DNA from: Pelomicrobium methylotrophicum
Lineage (GTDB): Bacteria > Pseudomonadota > Gammaproteobacteria > Burkholderiales > UBA6910
Length of the DNA: 64,000 nucleotides
Assembly: GCF_008014345.1 (NCBI RefSeq)
Contig: NZ_VPFL01000001.1
Span: 186,001-250,000, forward strand
Reading direction: 5' to 3'
The notes under the pieces were generated by a model that was given only the letters and a program-made list of their open reading frames with translations, was not told the DNA's origin and searched no databases. Position numbers and translations under genes: made by a program. Positions 1-7,453 of this stretch are shown piece by piece. Position 1 is the first letter of the stretch. Every line of letters starts with the position of its first letter.

Positions 1-226
1 GTGCTGCCGTAACGCGGCGGCGTGCCGGGTCGGCGGGTTGTCTGAGAAGATCGGCGCGCGAAGGGGTCAGGTCTTGCCTTCTGTCCGGCCCATTGCCCAG
101 TTCCGGAACCACCCGCCGCCGACTGCCGGCGCTTCTGCACATCATTCCTCACGCGAGCCTCACGCGAGCAAATCTGACCTTGGACTCCGCGACCATCGAC
201 CGGCCTGTGAGGCTCGGAAGGTGGTC

Positions 227-403
227 TCACCCCAGTTGTTCAATCATCCGACGCTGGAGCGCCCAGTCGAGGGGAATGCTGCGCCTTTGCAGCGCTTCGA
301 GGGAGAACGTGCGGGGCAGACGGCCGGTGAGCGTCGCCTCGACAATATCCGGCGCAAGCAGGGCGAAGCGCAGCGCGTCGTTGACGATGCTTTTGTGCAC
401 CCC
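227..403 (-). pseudogene. Serine recombinase C-terminal remnant
   Basis: The minus-strand reading ends with APDIVEATLTGR followed by IPLDWALQRRMIEQLG. This matches the usual C-terminus of large resolvase-type recombinases (APEIVEAIL-DGRQP ... LPLDWxEQRRxLG). Only about 58 residues are recognisable; the catalytic serine domain and the zinc-ribbon region are absent upstream. It is a decayed piece of a mobile element and cannot be functional. Family assignment rests on my recall of this tail motif. Confidence 0.5.
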
Positions 404-686
404 TTCCCGCGCGGCGAATCCGCCGCGTCCCGGCCGCCGCCCGATGTCAAGGAAAGATTCGCACGCATGATGGCCGCTGTCAAAGGGCGAAGGGGGCTCC
501 ATCCGACGCGGCGCGAACGACCCGGGATGAAACGATGGGCCGCTAGTGGGTCATGAAAAGGCCAAGGGCCGCCAGTGGCTTGAGAACTCAGCCGGGTCCA
601 ATTCCCAGCAGCCTCAAACCAAAGCAGCCCTTAGCTACACTATTATCTACGAGACCGGTTGTTGATTCCGAAACTGGAGGCCCGCC

Positions 687-875
687 ATGGAGAAGAAATC
701 CGCAAGCTCTTCGGCATCGAGCCACGTGCGCTCACGGGGCCAGAAGCCGAATGCCTCATCGGTTTCCGAACGACTGACTCCATCCGAGATCGAGTCGCTA
801 AGGCAAGATCAGAACGAAGCGATCGACTTCTTGCAAAAGGTTTATCCGGGCCTGAAGATTCACAGGGCGGAGTAA
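687..875 (+). CDS. Small hypothetical protein, 62 aa
   Basis: The ATG is preceded by a fair Shine-Dalgarno (CTGGAGG, about 6 nt upstream). The product starts with a Ser-rich basic stretch, then an apparently helical segment ([20 protein letters not shown]). I do not recognise the family. It ends a few bases before an IS3 remnant and lies among other mobile fragments, so it may be a cargo gene or chance ORF. The ribosome binding site and helix-like C-terminus are the only support. Confidence 0.35.
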   Translation: MEKKSASSSASSHVRSRGQKPNASSVSERLTPSEIESLRQDQNEAIDFLQKVYPGLKIHRAE

Positions 876-883
876 CCCGTCTT

Positions 884-1169
884 TCTACCGGGCGGGCGCT
901 GGATCAATGGGCTTACCGCAATGGTGTAGCGCTCAGACTGATCCAGCCGGGCAAGCCGACGCAGAACGCTTACATTGAAAGCTTCAACGGACGGTTCCGG
1001 GATGAATGCCTAAACGAGCACTGGTTTACTAGCTTGGCACAGGCGCGGGTTCTGGTAGTCGCCTGACCGGCACGATTACAATGAGCACCGCCCGCACAGT
1101 TCACTGGACTACCAAGCGCCGGCAGCGAGTGCTGCCCCAAGAAGCGAGACCGAGAAGAAAATTGGGTAG
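884..1169 (+). pseudogene. IS3-family transposase (orfB) 3' remnant, frameshifted
   Basis: The reading [15 protein letters not shown], then [20 protein letters not shown] and DECLNEHWF is the C-terminal half of the IS3 rve/DDE integrase core; the E of IESFNG is the catalytic glutamate. After SLAQAR the frame breaks with an early stop near 1064. The conserved tail RHDYNEHRPHSSLDYQAP continues in another frame to a stop at 1167-1169. The first two catalytic aspartates are missing. It is a dead fragment. Confidence 0.8.
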
Positions 1170-1254
1170 CTGATTTGCAGACTTTACGAAGATGCCCTTG
1201 GCACTACGATTGGAGAAGGTCACTGCCACATTTCTCACAAAGGAGAATCTCGTC

Positions 1255-2016
1255 ATGCTTTATCGCTTTAACGAGTACCACGGCACGCTCGGCAATGATC
1301 AGATGCTCACAGGCACATGGAGCGCGAATTTTGCTCTTTCTGGTGACGATATCTTGCAGGCGAAGAGCAACAGCAATAGCAACATCAATCTCGGTGGCGC
1401 AGGCAATGATACCTACATTCTCAGTAACAACGCTACCATGACCATTTTGGATAGCGGTGGCGTCGACCGTCTCGTCGCGACGGGTATCAGCCTCTTTTCT
1501 CCATATTCCTGGTCGATCACGATCGATGGTGGCCGCCACATCTTGGCTGGAAACTATGCAACGGGACAAACGGTCGCGATCGCCAACTGGCGCAATCCCA
1601 CTAACCAGATCGAGTGGGTTACCTTGAAAGAGGGTACTTTCAGCGTCGAACTGATCGCCGCTCTTTTGCCGAGCATGAGCGGCTATTTGGGCGATTTTTC
1701 CATAGACTATCTCATCCAGGCAGGTTTTTTTCTATCGGGAACTACGCGGGCCGATGTCGAGGAGCTGATCAATTACCTTCAACAGCGTGAGACCGCCATG
1801 GAGCAGATGGCGCAAGTGCTCAAACACCTCGACATCGGTTGGGATACGGCAAAGGATATCGTGCTCGCACATGTCGATCGCCCCGACTGGATCTTTGATG
1901 TATCTCGCCAACTCGGTATCAACAACGCAATGCTCGCTGCACTGGTCAGGGTGCAAACTGACGATGTCAAAAACTATTTCTTGATGAACGGTTACGATGC
2001 CAATCTTTTGGGCTGA
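1255..2016 (+). CDS. RTX-like (hemolysin-type calcium-binding) protein, 253 aa
   Basis: The start is the ATG preceded by AAAGGAG (1240-1246) at good spacing; an upstream in-frame ATG at 1192 has no such site. The N-terminal third shows glycine/aspartate loops, including one canonical RTX nonapeptide (GGAGNDTYI) and a related GTLGNDQML. Such repeats bind calcium in secreted proteins. The rest is a mixed region followed by a helical C-terminus from about residue 160. No signal peptide is visible, as expected if secretion were type I. The gene is clearly less GC-rich than the chromosome and is flanked by transposase remnants, so it is probably acquired. Function is unknown; it is too short for a full toxin. 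Confidence 0.6.
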   Translation: MLYRFNEYHGTLGNDQMLTGTWSANFALSGDDILQAKSNSNSNINLGGAGNDTYILSNNATMTILDSGGVDRLVATGISLFSPYSWSITIDGGRHILAGNYATGQTVAIANWRNPTNQIEWVTLKEGTFSVELIAALLPSMSGYLGDFSIDYLIQAGFFLSGTTRADVEELINYLQQRETAMEQMAQVLKHLDIGWDTAKDIVLAHVDRPDWIFDVSRQLGINNAMLAALVRVQTDDVKNYFLMNGYDANLLG

Positions 2017-2359
2017 GCGCTCAAAGAAGCGTTGCTTATCGACAAACGCGCATGGAGCCAACCTCCACCCACGGCGGATGAAATGCCGCAACTAACACCC
2101 GCCCACCCTTAAGCCTCCCATCGCGGGCGGGGAAACGATCAGCGCGGCTTTTGCCGCCAAATAAGGCTAACACTCACGAAATAAAGGGTTATGCGCTTAT
2201 CTGGCATTGTTTCAGGCTAAGCCAACCCGGAGAGGCAGGCCGGGTTGGGCCGCAATACCGCGCAACTGGTGCGCAAGCATTTCGATGCCGACAGCAATGC
2301 CATGAAGGTGCTCGGCGTTTACCGGACACCGTGGGGGCGACTGCAAAAGGAGTACATCC

Positions 2360-2475
2360 GTGATCACCGTTTCGATCGTCAGCCATGGACACGGCCACAT
2401 GATCGACGCGCTGCTGGGCAACCTGGCCGGCTGTTCGGAGGTGCCCGCGTGGTATTGACGATCAACGTGTCCGAA
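2360..2475 (+). pseudogene. Glycosyltransferase family 2, 5' fragment, frameshifted
   Basis: A GTG start at 2360 has an excellent ribosome binding site (AAAAGGAG). It opens VITVSIVSHGHGHMIDALL, typical of GT2-type N-termini, then stops after 32 codons. The continuation ARVVLTINVSEP lies in another frame, so there is a frameshift near 2440. Homology ends at about 2475, where a transposase fragment begins. This is the first ~40 codons of a gene cut off by a mobile-element junction. Confidence 0.5.
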
Positions 2476-2491
2476 CCCCAAAAGCCCCAAG

Positions 2492-2722
2492 ATGAACGCC
2501 CGCGCGGAACGCTTCAACCGCACCCTTCAAGAGTCCTTCGTCGACTACCACGAAGACCTGCTCTTTACCGACCTCGAGCTCTTCAACCAGAAACTGGCCG
2601 ACTGGCTCGTCTTCTACAACACCCAGCGACCCCACCATCGACTCGGCCAAAAACCACCCCTACAATTCCTCCTCCAACATCAACCCGAGTGCCAAAGGTG
2701 GTGGACGCATACATTCGGTTGA
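2492..2722 (+). pseudogene. DDE integrase-core transposase, C-terminal fragment
   Basis: The segment NARAERFNRTLQESFVDYHE, then FYNTQRPHHRLGQKPP and FLLQHQPEC is the last ~75 residues of an rve-type transposase. The ERFNRT glutamate is the catalytic residue; the aspartates are missing. It abuts the glycosyltransferase fragment directly, so the pair records a recombination or deletion junction at about 2480-2490. It differs from the IS3 remnant at 884-1169. Confidence 0.7.
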
Positions 2723-2870
2723 CGATCTGCTTCGATTTCGTCCAAACTGAAATGTCTGGTTTGGTTCCTCTGCATTTGACGGCCAGAACGCTGCGCTTCC
2801 TGTTCTGGTGACAGCTCGGAGGCTCCAGGTTGCAGCGACCTGTCTGACGGGAGGTGATTGCGCCCGACAG

Positions 2871-2905
2871 ACCAAACCGGATCACCAAATATCTCCCGGT
2901 TTGGT
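2871..2905. terminator. 10-bp-arm inverted repeat, possible terminator
   Basis: ACCAAACCGG (2871-2880) and CCGGTTTGGT (2896-2905) are perfectly complementary with a 15-nt loop. The hairpin sits between a plus-strand transposase fragment and minus-strand small ORFs. There is no clear T-run, so it may be a weak bidirectional terminator or the end of a lost element. Confidence 0.35.
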
Positions 2906-2909
2906 GGAA

Positions 2910-3023
2910 TCAGGAGAACCACGGAATAGAAATCTTTGCGGCTCTCCGCTTAGCCTCCTTCACGGGCACCCCTTTCTTGACCAGGCTGTCCCCGATCGCT
3001 TCGTAGCGCGCTGACGTCCTCAT
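2910..3023 (-). CDS. Small hypothetical protein, 37 aa
   Basis: ATG at 3023 follows AAAGGAG at good spacing. The product starts MRTSARYEAIGDSLVKKGVP and continues with KEAKRRAAKI. It resembles the short basic helical proteins common in phage and plasmid cargo that carry a RGV-x-x-x-EAKR-x-AA pattern; this is a recollection of type, not a family assignment. It overlaps the end of the next ORF upstream (2950-3278) and lies downstream of the integrase on the same strand. Confidence 0.4.
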   Translation of the reverse strand: MRTSARYEAIGDSLVKKGVPVKEAKRRAAKISIPWFS

Positions 3024-3278
3024 TCTCCTTTACTTCTGCGGCTCGCCCGGCTTCTGCGACATTGCCTTGCGCGCGCATCGCCCTGATCTTCCTCGCGAGC
3101 TCGCTGTCCGGGTGCAGGTTCATTTTGTCCTTGTTCGCTTCTGCTATCTTCAGTAGCTCCTCGCCCGCCTCGATCTGCGTCTTGCTGTTCTCCAAGAGGC
3201 CGTGCTTCAGCAGTACCGACCCCAAGATCGAGGCCGCCAGCGGGTTGTCCTGAGCTTTTTCGGGTTGAGCTTGCGCAT
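2950..3278 (-). CDS. Hypothetical protein, ~109 aa, probable one-base frameshift
   Basis: An ATG at 3278 has a good ribosome binding site (GAGGA) but its frame breaks after MRKLNPKK. Adding one A to the five-base A-tract joins it to a long open frame reading AQDNPLAASILGSVLLKHGL and ending at 2950. The join gives a continuous helical, charged protein. I do not recognise the family. The A-tract deletion may be real decay or a homopolymer error. It lies just after the integrase stop on the same strand. Confidence 0.35.
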
Positions 3279-3310
3279 TTGTTTCCTCGCGTGATTGATA
3301 CCTGAAACCG

Positions 3311-4627
3311 TCAGGCGGCGGTGGTGCTCTTGCCGATGGGGACGACCTCGCCCGCAATCTTCTGCATGCTGCAATAGGCCGCCCAATCTTCCATCAGGCG
3401 CCGGCGCTTGGCGAGCAGCGTGCCGCGCTGATAGGCGGCTTCTGCTTTGTCGCGGAGCTGGTGAGCTAAGGCGTGCTCGATCACTTCGCGTGGATAGGCG
3501 GTCATTTCACCGGCCCAGTCGCGGAATGTGGAGCGGAAACCGTGGACGGTGATGGGTTCGCCAAACGCATCCGTCCAGGCTGGAGCGACATCCCCTTGCA
3601 TCCGGCGCAAAACGGCGGTCAGCGTCATGTCGGATAGCATTCCTCCCCGTGGCGATGGGAATACAAGCTCACTTTCCGCGATGCCCGGCAGGCGTTCGAG
3701 TATGCCAATCGCTGCATCGGACAATGGCACATGGTGTTCCTTCCCGGCCTTCATGCGTTCTGCCGGAATGATCCACAGGCGCTTGCCCAGGTCGATTTCC
3801 TGCCATGTGGCGCCGCGCACTTCGCCGGATCGGGCGGCGGTCAGGATGAGAAATTCGAGCGCCCTTGCCGCCATGCCTTCCTGCTGGCGAAGCGCCGCCA
3901 TGAACTCGCCGATGCGGGCATAGGGCAAAGCAGGATGGTGCTGCACGGAGGCCACCTTGCTGCGTCTGGGCAGGAGCTTGTCGAGAAGCCCTTTCCAGCG
4001 GGCCGGATTGTCGCCAAAACGATATTCACGGGCACTCGCCCAATCCAGGATGGCCTCGATACGGCCGCGTAGCCGTGATGCCGTTTCCGGTTTCGCCGTC
4101 CAGATCGGCTCCAGCACCTTGAGCACCATGGCCTTGTCGATGGCAGCGACGGGCAGCTTGCCAATCACCGGACTGGCGTAGGTGGCGAGCGTTGATTCCC
4201 ACTGCGCCGCGTGCTTGGCGTTCTTCCAGCCGGCGCGATGGGCCTGGATGTAGGCAGCGGCGCATTCGTCGAACGTCATGGCCTTGGCCGCATCGAGGGC
4301 CTTGGCGCGTTCCTGGGCTTTTCTCGCTTCGATGGGATCGGTGCCGTTGCGTAGCTGCTGCCGGGCTTGGGCGGCGAGACGCCTAGCTTCCTCAAGGCTC
4401 ACCGTGGGGTAGCTGCCCAGGCCCATTTCTCGGGTGCGCCCCTGGACGGTATAGACGAAGACCCACGACTTGCGCCCTGCCTTGTCGGTGTTCAGATAAA
4501 GACCATTGCCATCGCTGCGCCTGCGGGGTGGGAACTTGGCATTGGCGACCGCCCTGGCCGTGAGCTTCTTGGCCGTGTGCTTGCCTTTTCGAGACCCCCA
4601 CTGTGCAAATTTCGATTCGTCCGCCAT
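3311..4627 (-). CDS. P4-type tyrosine recombinase (phage/island integrase)
   Basis: This 438-aa protein catalyses site-specific integration and excision of the island. It has an N-terminal arm-binding domain (about residues 15-110, with RSDGNGLYLNTDKAGRKSW), a SAM-like core-binding domain (about 115-215), and a C-terminal catalytic domain. The catalytic residues are visible: R in TAARSGEVRG, K in ERMKAGKEHHVPL, H-x-x-R in VHGFRSTFRDW, H in EHALAHQ, and Y in AAYQRGTLL. The length matches the family and the ORF is intact. Its start faces the tRNA-like attachment site at about 4.79 kb, the usual arrangement. The island therefore extends leftward past the window start. Confidence 0.95.
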   Translation of the reverse strand: MADESKFAQWGSRKGKHTAKKLTARAVANAKFPPRRRSDGNGLYLNTDKAGRKSWVFVYTVQGRTREMGLGSYPTVSLEEARRLAAQARQQLRNGTDPIEARKAQERAKALDAAKAMTFDECAAAYIQAHRAGWKNAKHAAQWESTLATYASPVIGKLPVAAIDKAMVLKVLEPIWTAKPETASRLRGRIEAILDWASAREYRFGDNPARWKGLLDKLLPRRSKVASVQHHPALPYARIGEFMAALRQQEGMAARALEFLILTAARSGEVRGATWQEIDLGKRLWIIPAERMKAGKEHHVPLSDAAIGILERLPGIAESELVFPSPRGGMLSDMTLTAVLRRMQGDVAPAWTDAFGEPITVHGFRSTFRDWAGEMTAYPREVIEHALAHQLRDKAEAAYQRGTLLAKRRRLMEDWAAYCSMQKIAGEVVPIGKSTTAA

Positions 4628-4780
4628 ACCTTGTTCCCCCTTCCGTTCCCCCTTTTCATCCCCCTTTCTGCACAGGATTCTAGGGGACGGAAAATGGACG
4701 GGTCAAGACAAGTTGCTTCGTAACTGCCTGAGAATACGATGGAGTTTTGGACGTGCTCGGACAGGCGTGGACATTATTTT

Positions 4781-4803
4781 GGCGGACGCCCTCTCCGCCA
4801 GAA
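4781..4803 (+). other. Putative attachment site: tRNA-Ser 3' end remnant
   Basis: The segment contains CCCTCTCCGCCA, which has the form of a betaproteobacterial tRNA-Ser acceptor end with encoded CCA (5' partner GGAGAGG). The T-arm is not present, so only a short att core is left. It is followed at once by a terminator-like hairpin, as after a genuine tRNA gene, and lies 160 bp from the start of a P4-type integrase, a family that targets tRNA 3' ends. The second att copy is not in this window. Confidence 0.4.
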
Positions 4804-4838
4804 TCAAAATAGCCCCGCTGCGGGGCTATTTTGATTCT
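4800..4838 (+). terminator. Perfect 17-bp hairpin downstream of tRNA-like end
   Basis: AGAATCAAAATAGCCCC (4800-4816) and GGGGCTATTTTGATTCT (4822-4838) are perfect complements around a GCTGC loop. The GC-rich top and A/T-rich base give a bidirectional intrinsic-terminator form (GCCCCGCTGCGGGGCTATTTT). It fits a tRNA terminator retained at the island boundary. Confidence 0.7.
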
Positions 4839-5318
4839 GAAGAGTGGGTGTGTAGACGAGCCGCAGGGTTCGACCAGCCGGCCACGGATCTGCGGAATTT
4901 CACGAGCGAAGCGAGGGCGGTCCCGAGGGCCGCAAGGGATGGCGAATCGCCGTAAGACGAGACGTCACAACCCCGTCCCCTCCGTCGGTGCTTTGTTTAT
5001 AACTATTTGAAGCAAGAAAAGAAACAACAGTTCGAACGAGGACCTCGAGAAAGTGATGCTCGACCCCGAGTCACCGTTCATCGAGCGCTAGCGATCCGCG
5101 ACCGACCGCAGCCGGATCGGCGCCATATCCGCGCCTTCGCCGACGACCCTGCCGGGAGCAGAAGGCCGGCTGTGGTCCTCATCGCCGCTTCCCTGAAAGC
5201 CCCTCGGAGACTCGGCGAAGTCGCGCTGCCGCCTATGGCCTCCCTCAGCCAGGCCGCCGCGGCACCGTGTCTCCCTTGAAAGCGGTCTCGACTTTGCAAA
5301 TGAAGCTATCGAGGGAAA
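4839..5318. other. Intergenic stretch, no gene seen
   Basis: No reading frame here has recognisable protein features. The sequence lies between the island boundary and the truncated PAP2 gene and looks like eroded DNA. Confidence 0.4.
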
Positions 5319-5926
5319 CTAGGGATTTGCCATTTTTCCGCCCAGCGTGGCGCTCAAGCGAGTGACCAGGAAGCGCACTGCGACCACGGTGAGCAGGGCG
5401 AGCGCATAGCTTCCCACCACGTCTGCAGGAAAGTGAACGCCTAGGCTCACCCGGGACAGCCCGACCCACGCGACGAAGAGCACAGCCAGGATTTTCCACC
5501 CGCGCCGCAACACCGGCCACAGGCTGGCTGCCACGGTCATGGCAAAGGCGGAATGCCCGCTTGGGAAGCTGTGGCGGTATTCGGGGGCGCCCACGATATG
5601 CACGCTCCCCGGCGGCAGCGCAAGAGGCGGGCGCGGTAGATCCAGCCCCGCCTTGAGAGCAGCCACCAGCAGTCCCACCACGACATAGCTCCAAGCGAAG
5701 ACGCAAACTGCAGAGAGCCAGCCCAGGCTTGCTTCCCGCGGGCGAGGCTTTTTGCGAAGGCCCGTAGCGATAACGCCGGCAAGGGCCACGGTAGCGACGT
5801 AGAGGGGAAAGTTGCTGTGGGCGCTGAGGGCGGTGCCCGCGAGCATAAAACGGTCCCACCAGGGGCTGTGGAAGCCATTGATCAGATAGAACAGCCAGGC
5901 GTTGGCGCCGCCCCAGTCGTAAAAAA
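5319..5926 (-). pseudogene. PAP2-family phosphatase, 5' end removed by IS256 element
   Basis: Membrane phosphatase of the PAP2/undecaprenyl-diphosphatase-like superfamily. The three-part active site is intact: KAGLDLPRP, then PSGHSAF, then SRVSLGVHFPADV. Several hydrophobic segments alternate with these motifs. An in-frame ATG at 5846 could give 175 aa, but homologous-looking sequence extends upstream (FYDWGGANAWLFYLINGF) to 5926, where the IS begins. The native start and perhaps 10-20 residues are therefore missing, and the native promoter is cut off. An internal start could still give a partial protein. The likely role was dephosphorylation of lipid phosphates at the membrane. Confidence 0.75.
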
Positions 5927-5951
5927 GGGTTATAGTCGAAAGTGGTGTATG
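5927..5951 (+). repeat. IS256-family left terminal inverted repeat
   Basis: 25 bp beginning GGGTTATAGTC and ending GGTGTATG. It matches the complement of 7331-7355 at 20 positions. Confidence 0.85.
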
Positions 5952-6042
5952 AGCGATTGGTACGGCTGAGTTGAGAAGGTGGCGTACCTCTGCTGAAATC
6001 GGGTTGTCGAAACTTCGAAGTCAGCAAACACGGAGATACGCC

Positions 6043-7308
6043 ATGAGCAAGGATACGAGCAAGACGAACGGTTGTGCAAACGAAATGGGGCTGTCGCTGG
6101 AGGAGTTGATCCGGCGCGGGGCACGCGAATTGATCCAGAAAGCGATCGAGGTCGAAGTGAGGGAACTGTTGGCCGAGTACGGCAACGTGCGCACCCTTTG
6201 CGGCAAAGCGGCGGTGGTGCGCAATGGCTACCTGCCCGAGCGCGAGATCCTGACGCCGGTGGGGGCGGTCAGTGTGCGGGTGCCCAAGGTGCGCGACCGC
6301 GCGGGCACGGGAGTGAAATTCAACTCCAAGCTGGTGCCGCCCTATGTACGCCGCTCGGCGCGGGTTGCGGCGGCGCTGCCATGGCTGTACCTCAAAGGGA
6401 TTTCGACCGGCGACATGCGGGAAGCCCTGGCCATCCTGGTGGGCGAAGGCGCACGGGGGCTTTCGCCCAATGTCGTCAGTCGCCTCAAGGCCGAATGGGC
6501 GGCCGAATACGGCGCCTGGATGAAGCGTGAGCTGTCGGCTTGTCGCTATGTCTATTGGTGGGTCGATGGCATCCATACGGGTGTGCGGGCGGAAGACGAT
6601 GCCCGAGGGTGCTTGCTGGTGATCATCGGCGTGCGGCCCGACGGCTCGAAGGAACTGGTGACGATCGGCGACGGGCTGCGCGAATCGAAGGCCTCCTGGC
6701 TGGAAGTGCTGCGCGACCTCAAGACACGCGGGCTCGAGGCCGGGCCACGTCTGGCGGTCGGCGACGGTGCACTCGGCTTCTGGGCGGCGCTCGACGAGGT
6801 CTATCCTGAAACCCGTCATCAACGCTGCTGGGTACACAAGACCGCCAACGTGCTCAACGCGTTGCCCAAGTCCTTGCAGGCCAAGGCCAAGGCCGACCTG
6901 CACGAAATCTGGATGGCGCCGACGCGGGAGCAGGCAGTCGTAGCCTTCAACCACTTCATAAAAGCCTACGGGGCCAAATACCCGAGGGTGGTCGAGAAAC
7001 TCACCCGCGATCGTGAAGCGTTGCTTGCCTTCTACGACTTTCCGGCCGAGCACTGGATTCATCTTCGCACCACCAACCCGATCGAGTCGACGTTTGCCAC
7101 CGTGCGCCATCGCACGACACGCACGAAGAACTGTGTCTCGCGCGCGACCTTCCTTGGCTTGGCCTTCAAGCTCGTGCAGGAGGCAGAAAAAAGCTGGCGG
7201 CGGATTCGCGGTGTGGAACGTCTGACAGAATTGATGAACGGCATGACCTTCAAGGATGGAATCCCGGCACCCGACAGCCCATCAGATGAGCAGCGGTTGG
7301 CCGCCTGA
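6043..7308 (+). CDS. IS256-family (mutator type) transposase
   Basis: 421-aa DDE transposase that moves the surrounding element. The ATG at 6043 has GGAGAT upstream at good spacing; an earlier in-frame ATG at 5971 lacks one. Family landmarks are present: RNGYLPERE and VRVPKVRDR in the N-terminal half, WWVDGIHTGVR with the first aspartate, AVGDGALGFW with the second, RCWVHKTANVLNALPK, and the C-terminal TTNPIESTFATVRHRT. Length is normal and no frameshift is seen, so the element is potentially active. Confidence 0.95.
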   Translation: MSKDTSKTNGCANEMGLSLEELIRRGARELIQKAIEVEVRELLAEYGNVRTLCGKAAVVRNGYLPEREILTPVGAVSVRVPKVRDRAGTGVKFNSKLVPPYVRRSARVAAALPWLYLKGISTGDMREALAILVGEGARGLSPNVVSRLKAEWAAEYGAWMKRELSACRYVYWWVDGIHTGVRAEDDARGCLLVIIGVRPDGSKELVTIGDGLRESKASWLEVLRDLKTRGLEAGPRLAVGDGALGFWAALDEVYPETRHQRCWVHKTANVLNALPKSLQAKAKADLHEIWMAPTREQAVVAFNHFIKAYGAKYPRVVEKLTRDREALLAFYDFPAEHWIHLRTTNPIESTFATVRHRTTRTKNCVSRATFLGLAFKLVQEAEKSWRRIRGVERLTELMNGMTFKDGIPAPDSPSDEQRLAA

Positions 7309-7330
7309 TCAACCCATGCACATAGCATCG

Positions 7331-7355
7331 CATACACCAGATTTGACTTTAGCCC
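7331..7355 (-). repeat. IS256-family right terminal inverted repeat
   Basis: Complement reads GGGCTAAAGTC ... GGTGTATG and matches the left end at 20 of 25 bases. The 98 bp beyond it, up to the mshQ stop, hold no gene. Confidence 0.85.
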
Positions 7356-7453
7356 GATTTTAGCCTTTTTTAGCTTCACCGGTGTGCACCGCAAAAAAAT
7401 CCACGGTTGCTCGCTGGCCATCGGCTGGTCGCGGACGACGCCGCGGCTGCGAT

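Larger units (their letters stand above)
5927..7355 (+). mobile_element. IS256-family insertion sequence, 1429 bp
   Basis: The element carries one intact transposase and ends in imperfect 25-bp inverted repeats (20 of 25 match), starting GGGTTATAGTC on the left and, on the complement of the right end, GGGCTAAAGTC, both running to GGTGTATG. Flanking 8-9 bases (GTAAAAAA left, GATTTTAG right) do not form a direct repeat, so there is no visible target duplication. The element separates mshQ from the truncated PAP2 gene. Confidence 0.9.

Noticed and set aside
5041-5092. Short open reading DLEKVMLDPESPFIER before the PAP2 gene
   Set aside because: Too short, no start signal and no recognised family.
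5245-7110. A 621-codon minus-strand frame across the IS256 element and the PAP2 gene
   Set aside because: It reads against the transposase and out of frame with PAP2; Pro/Arg/His-rich shadow.
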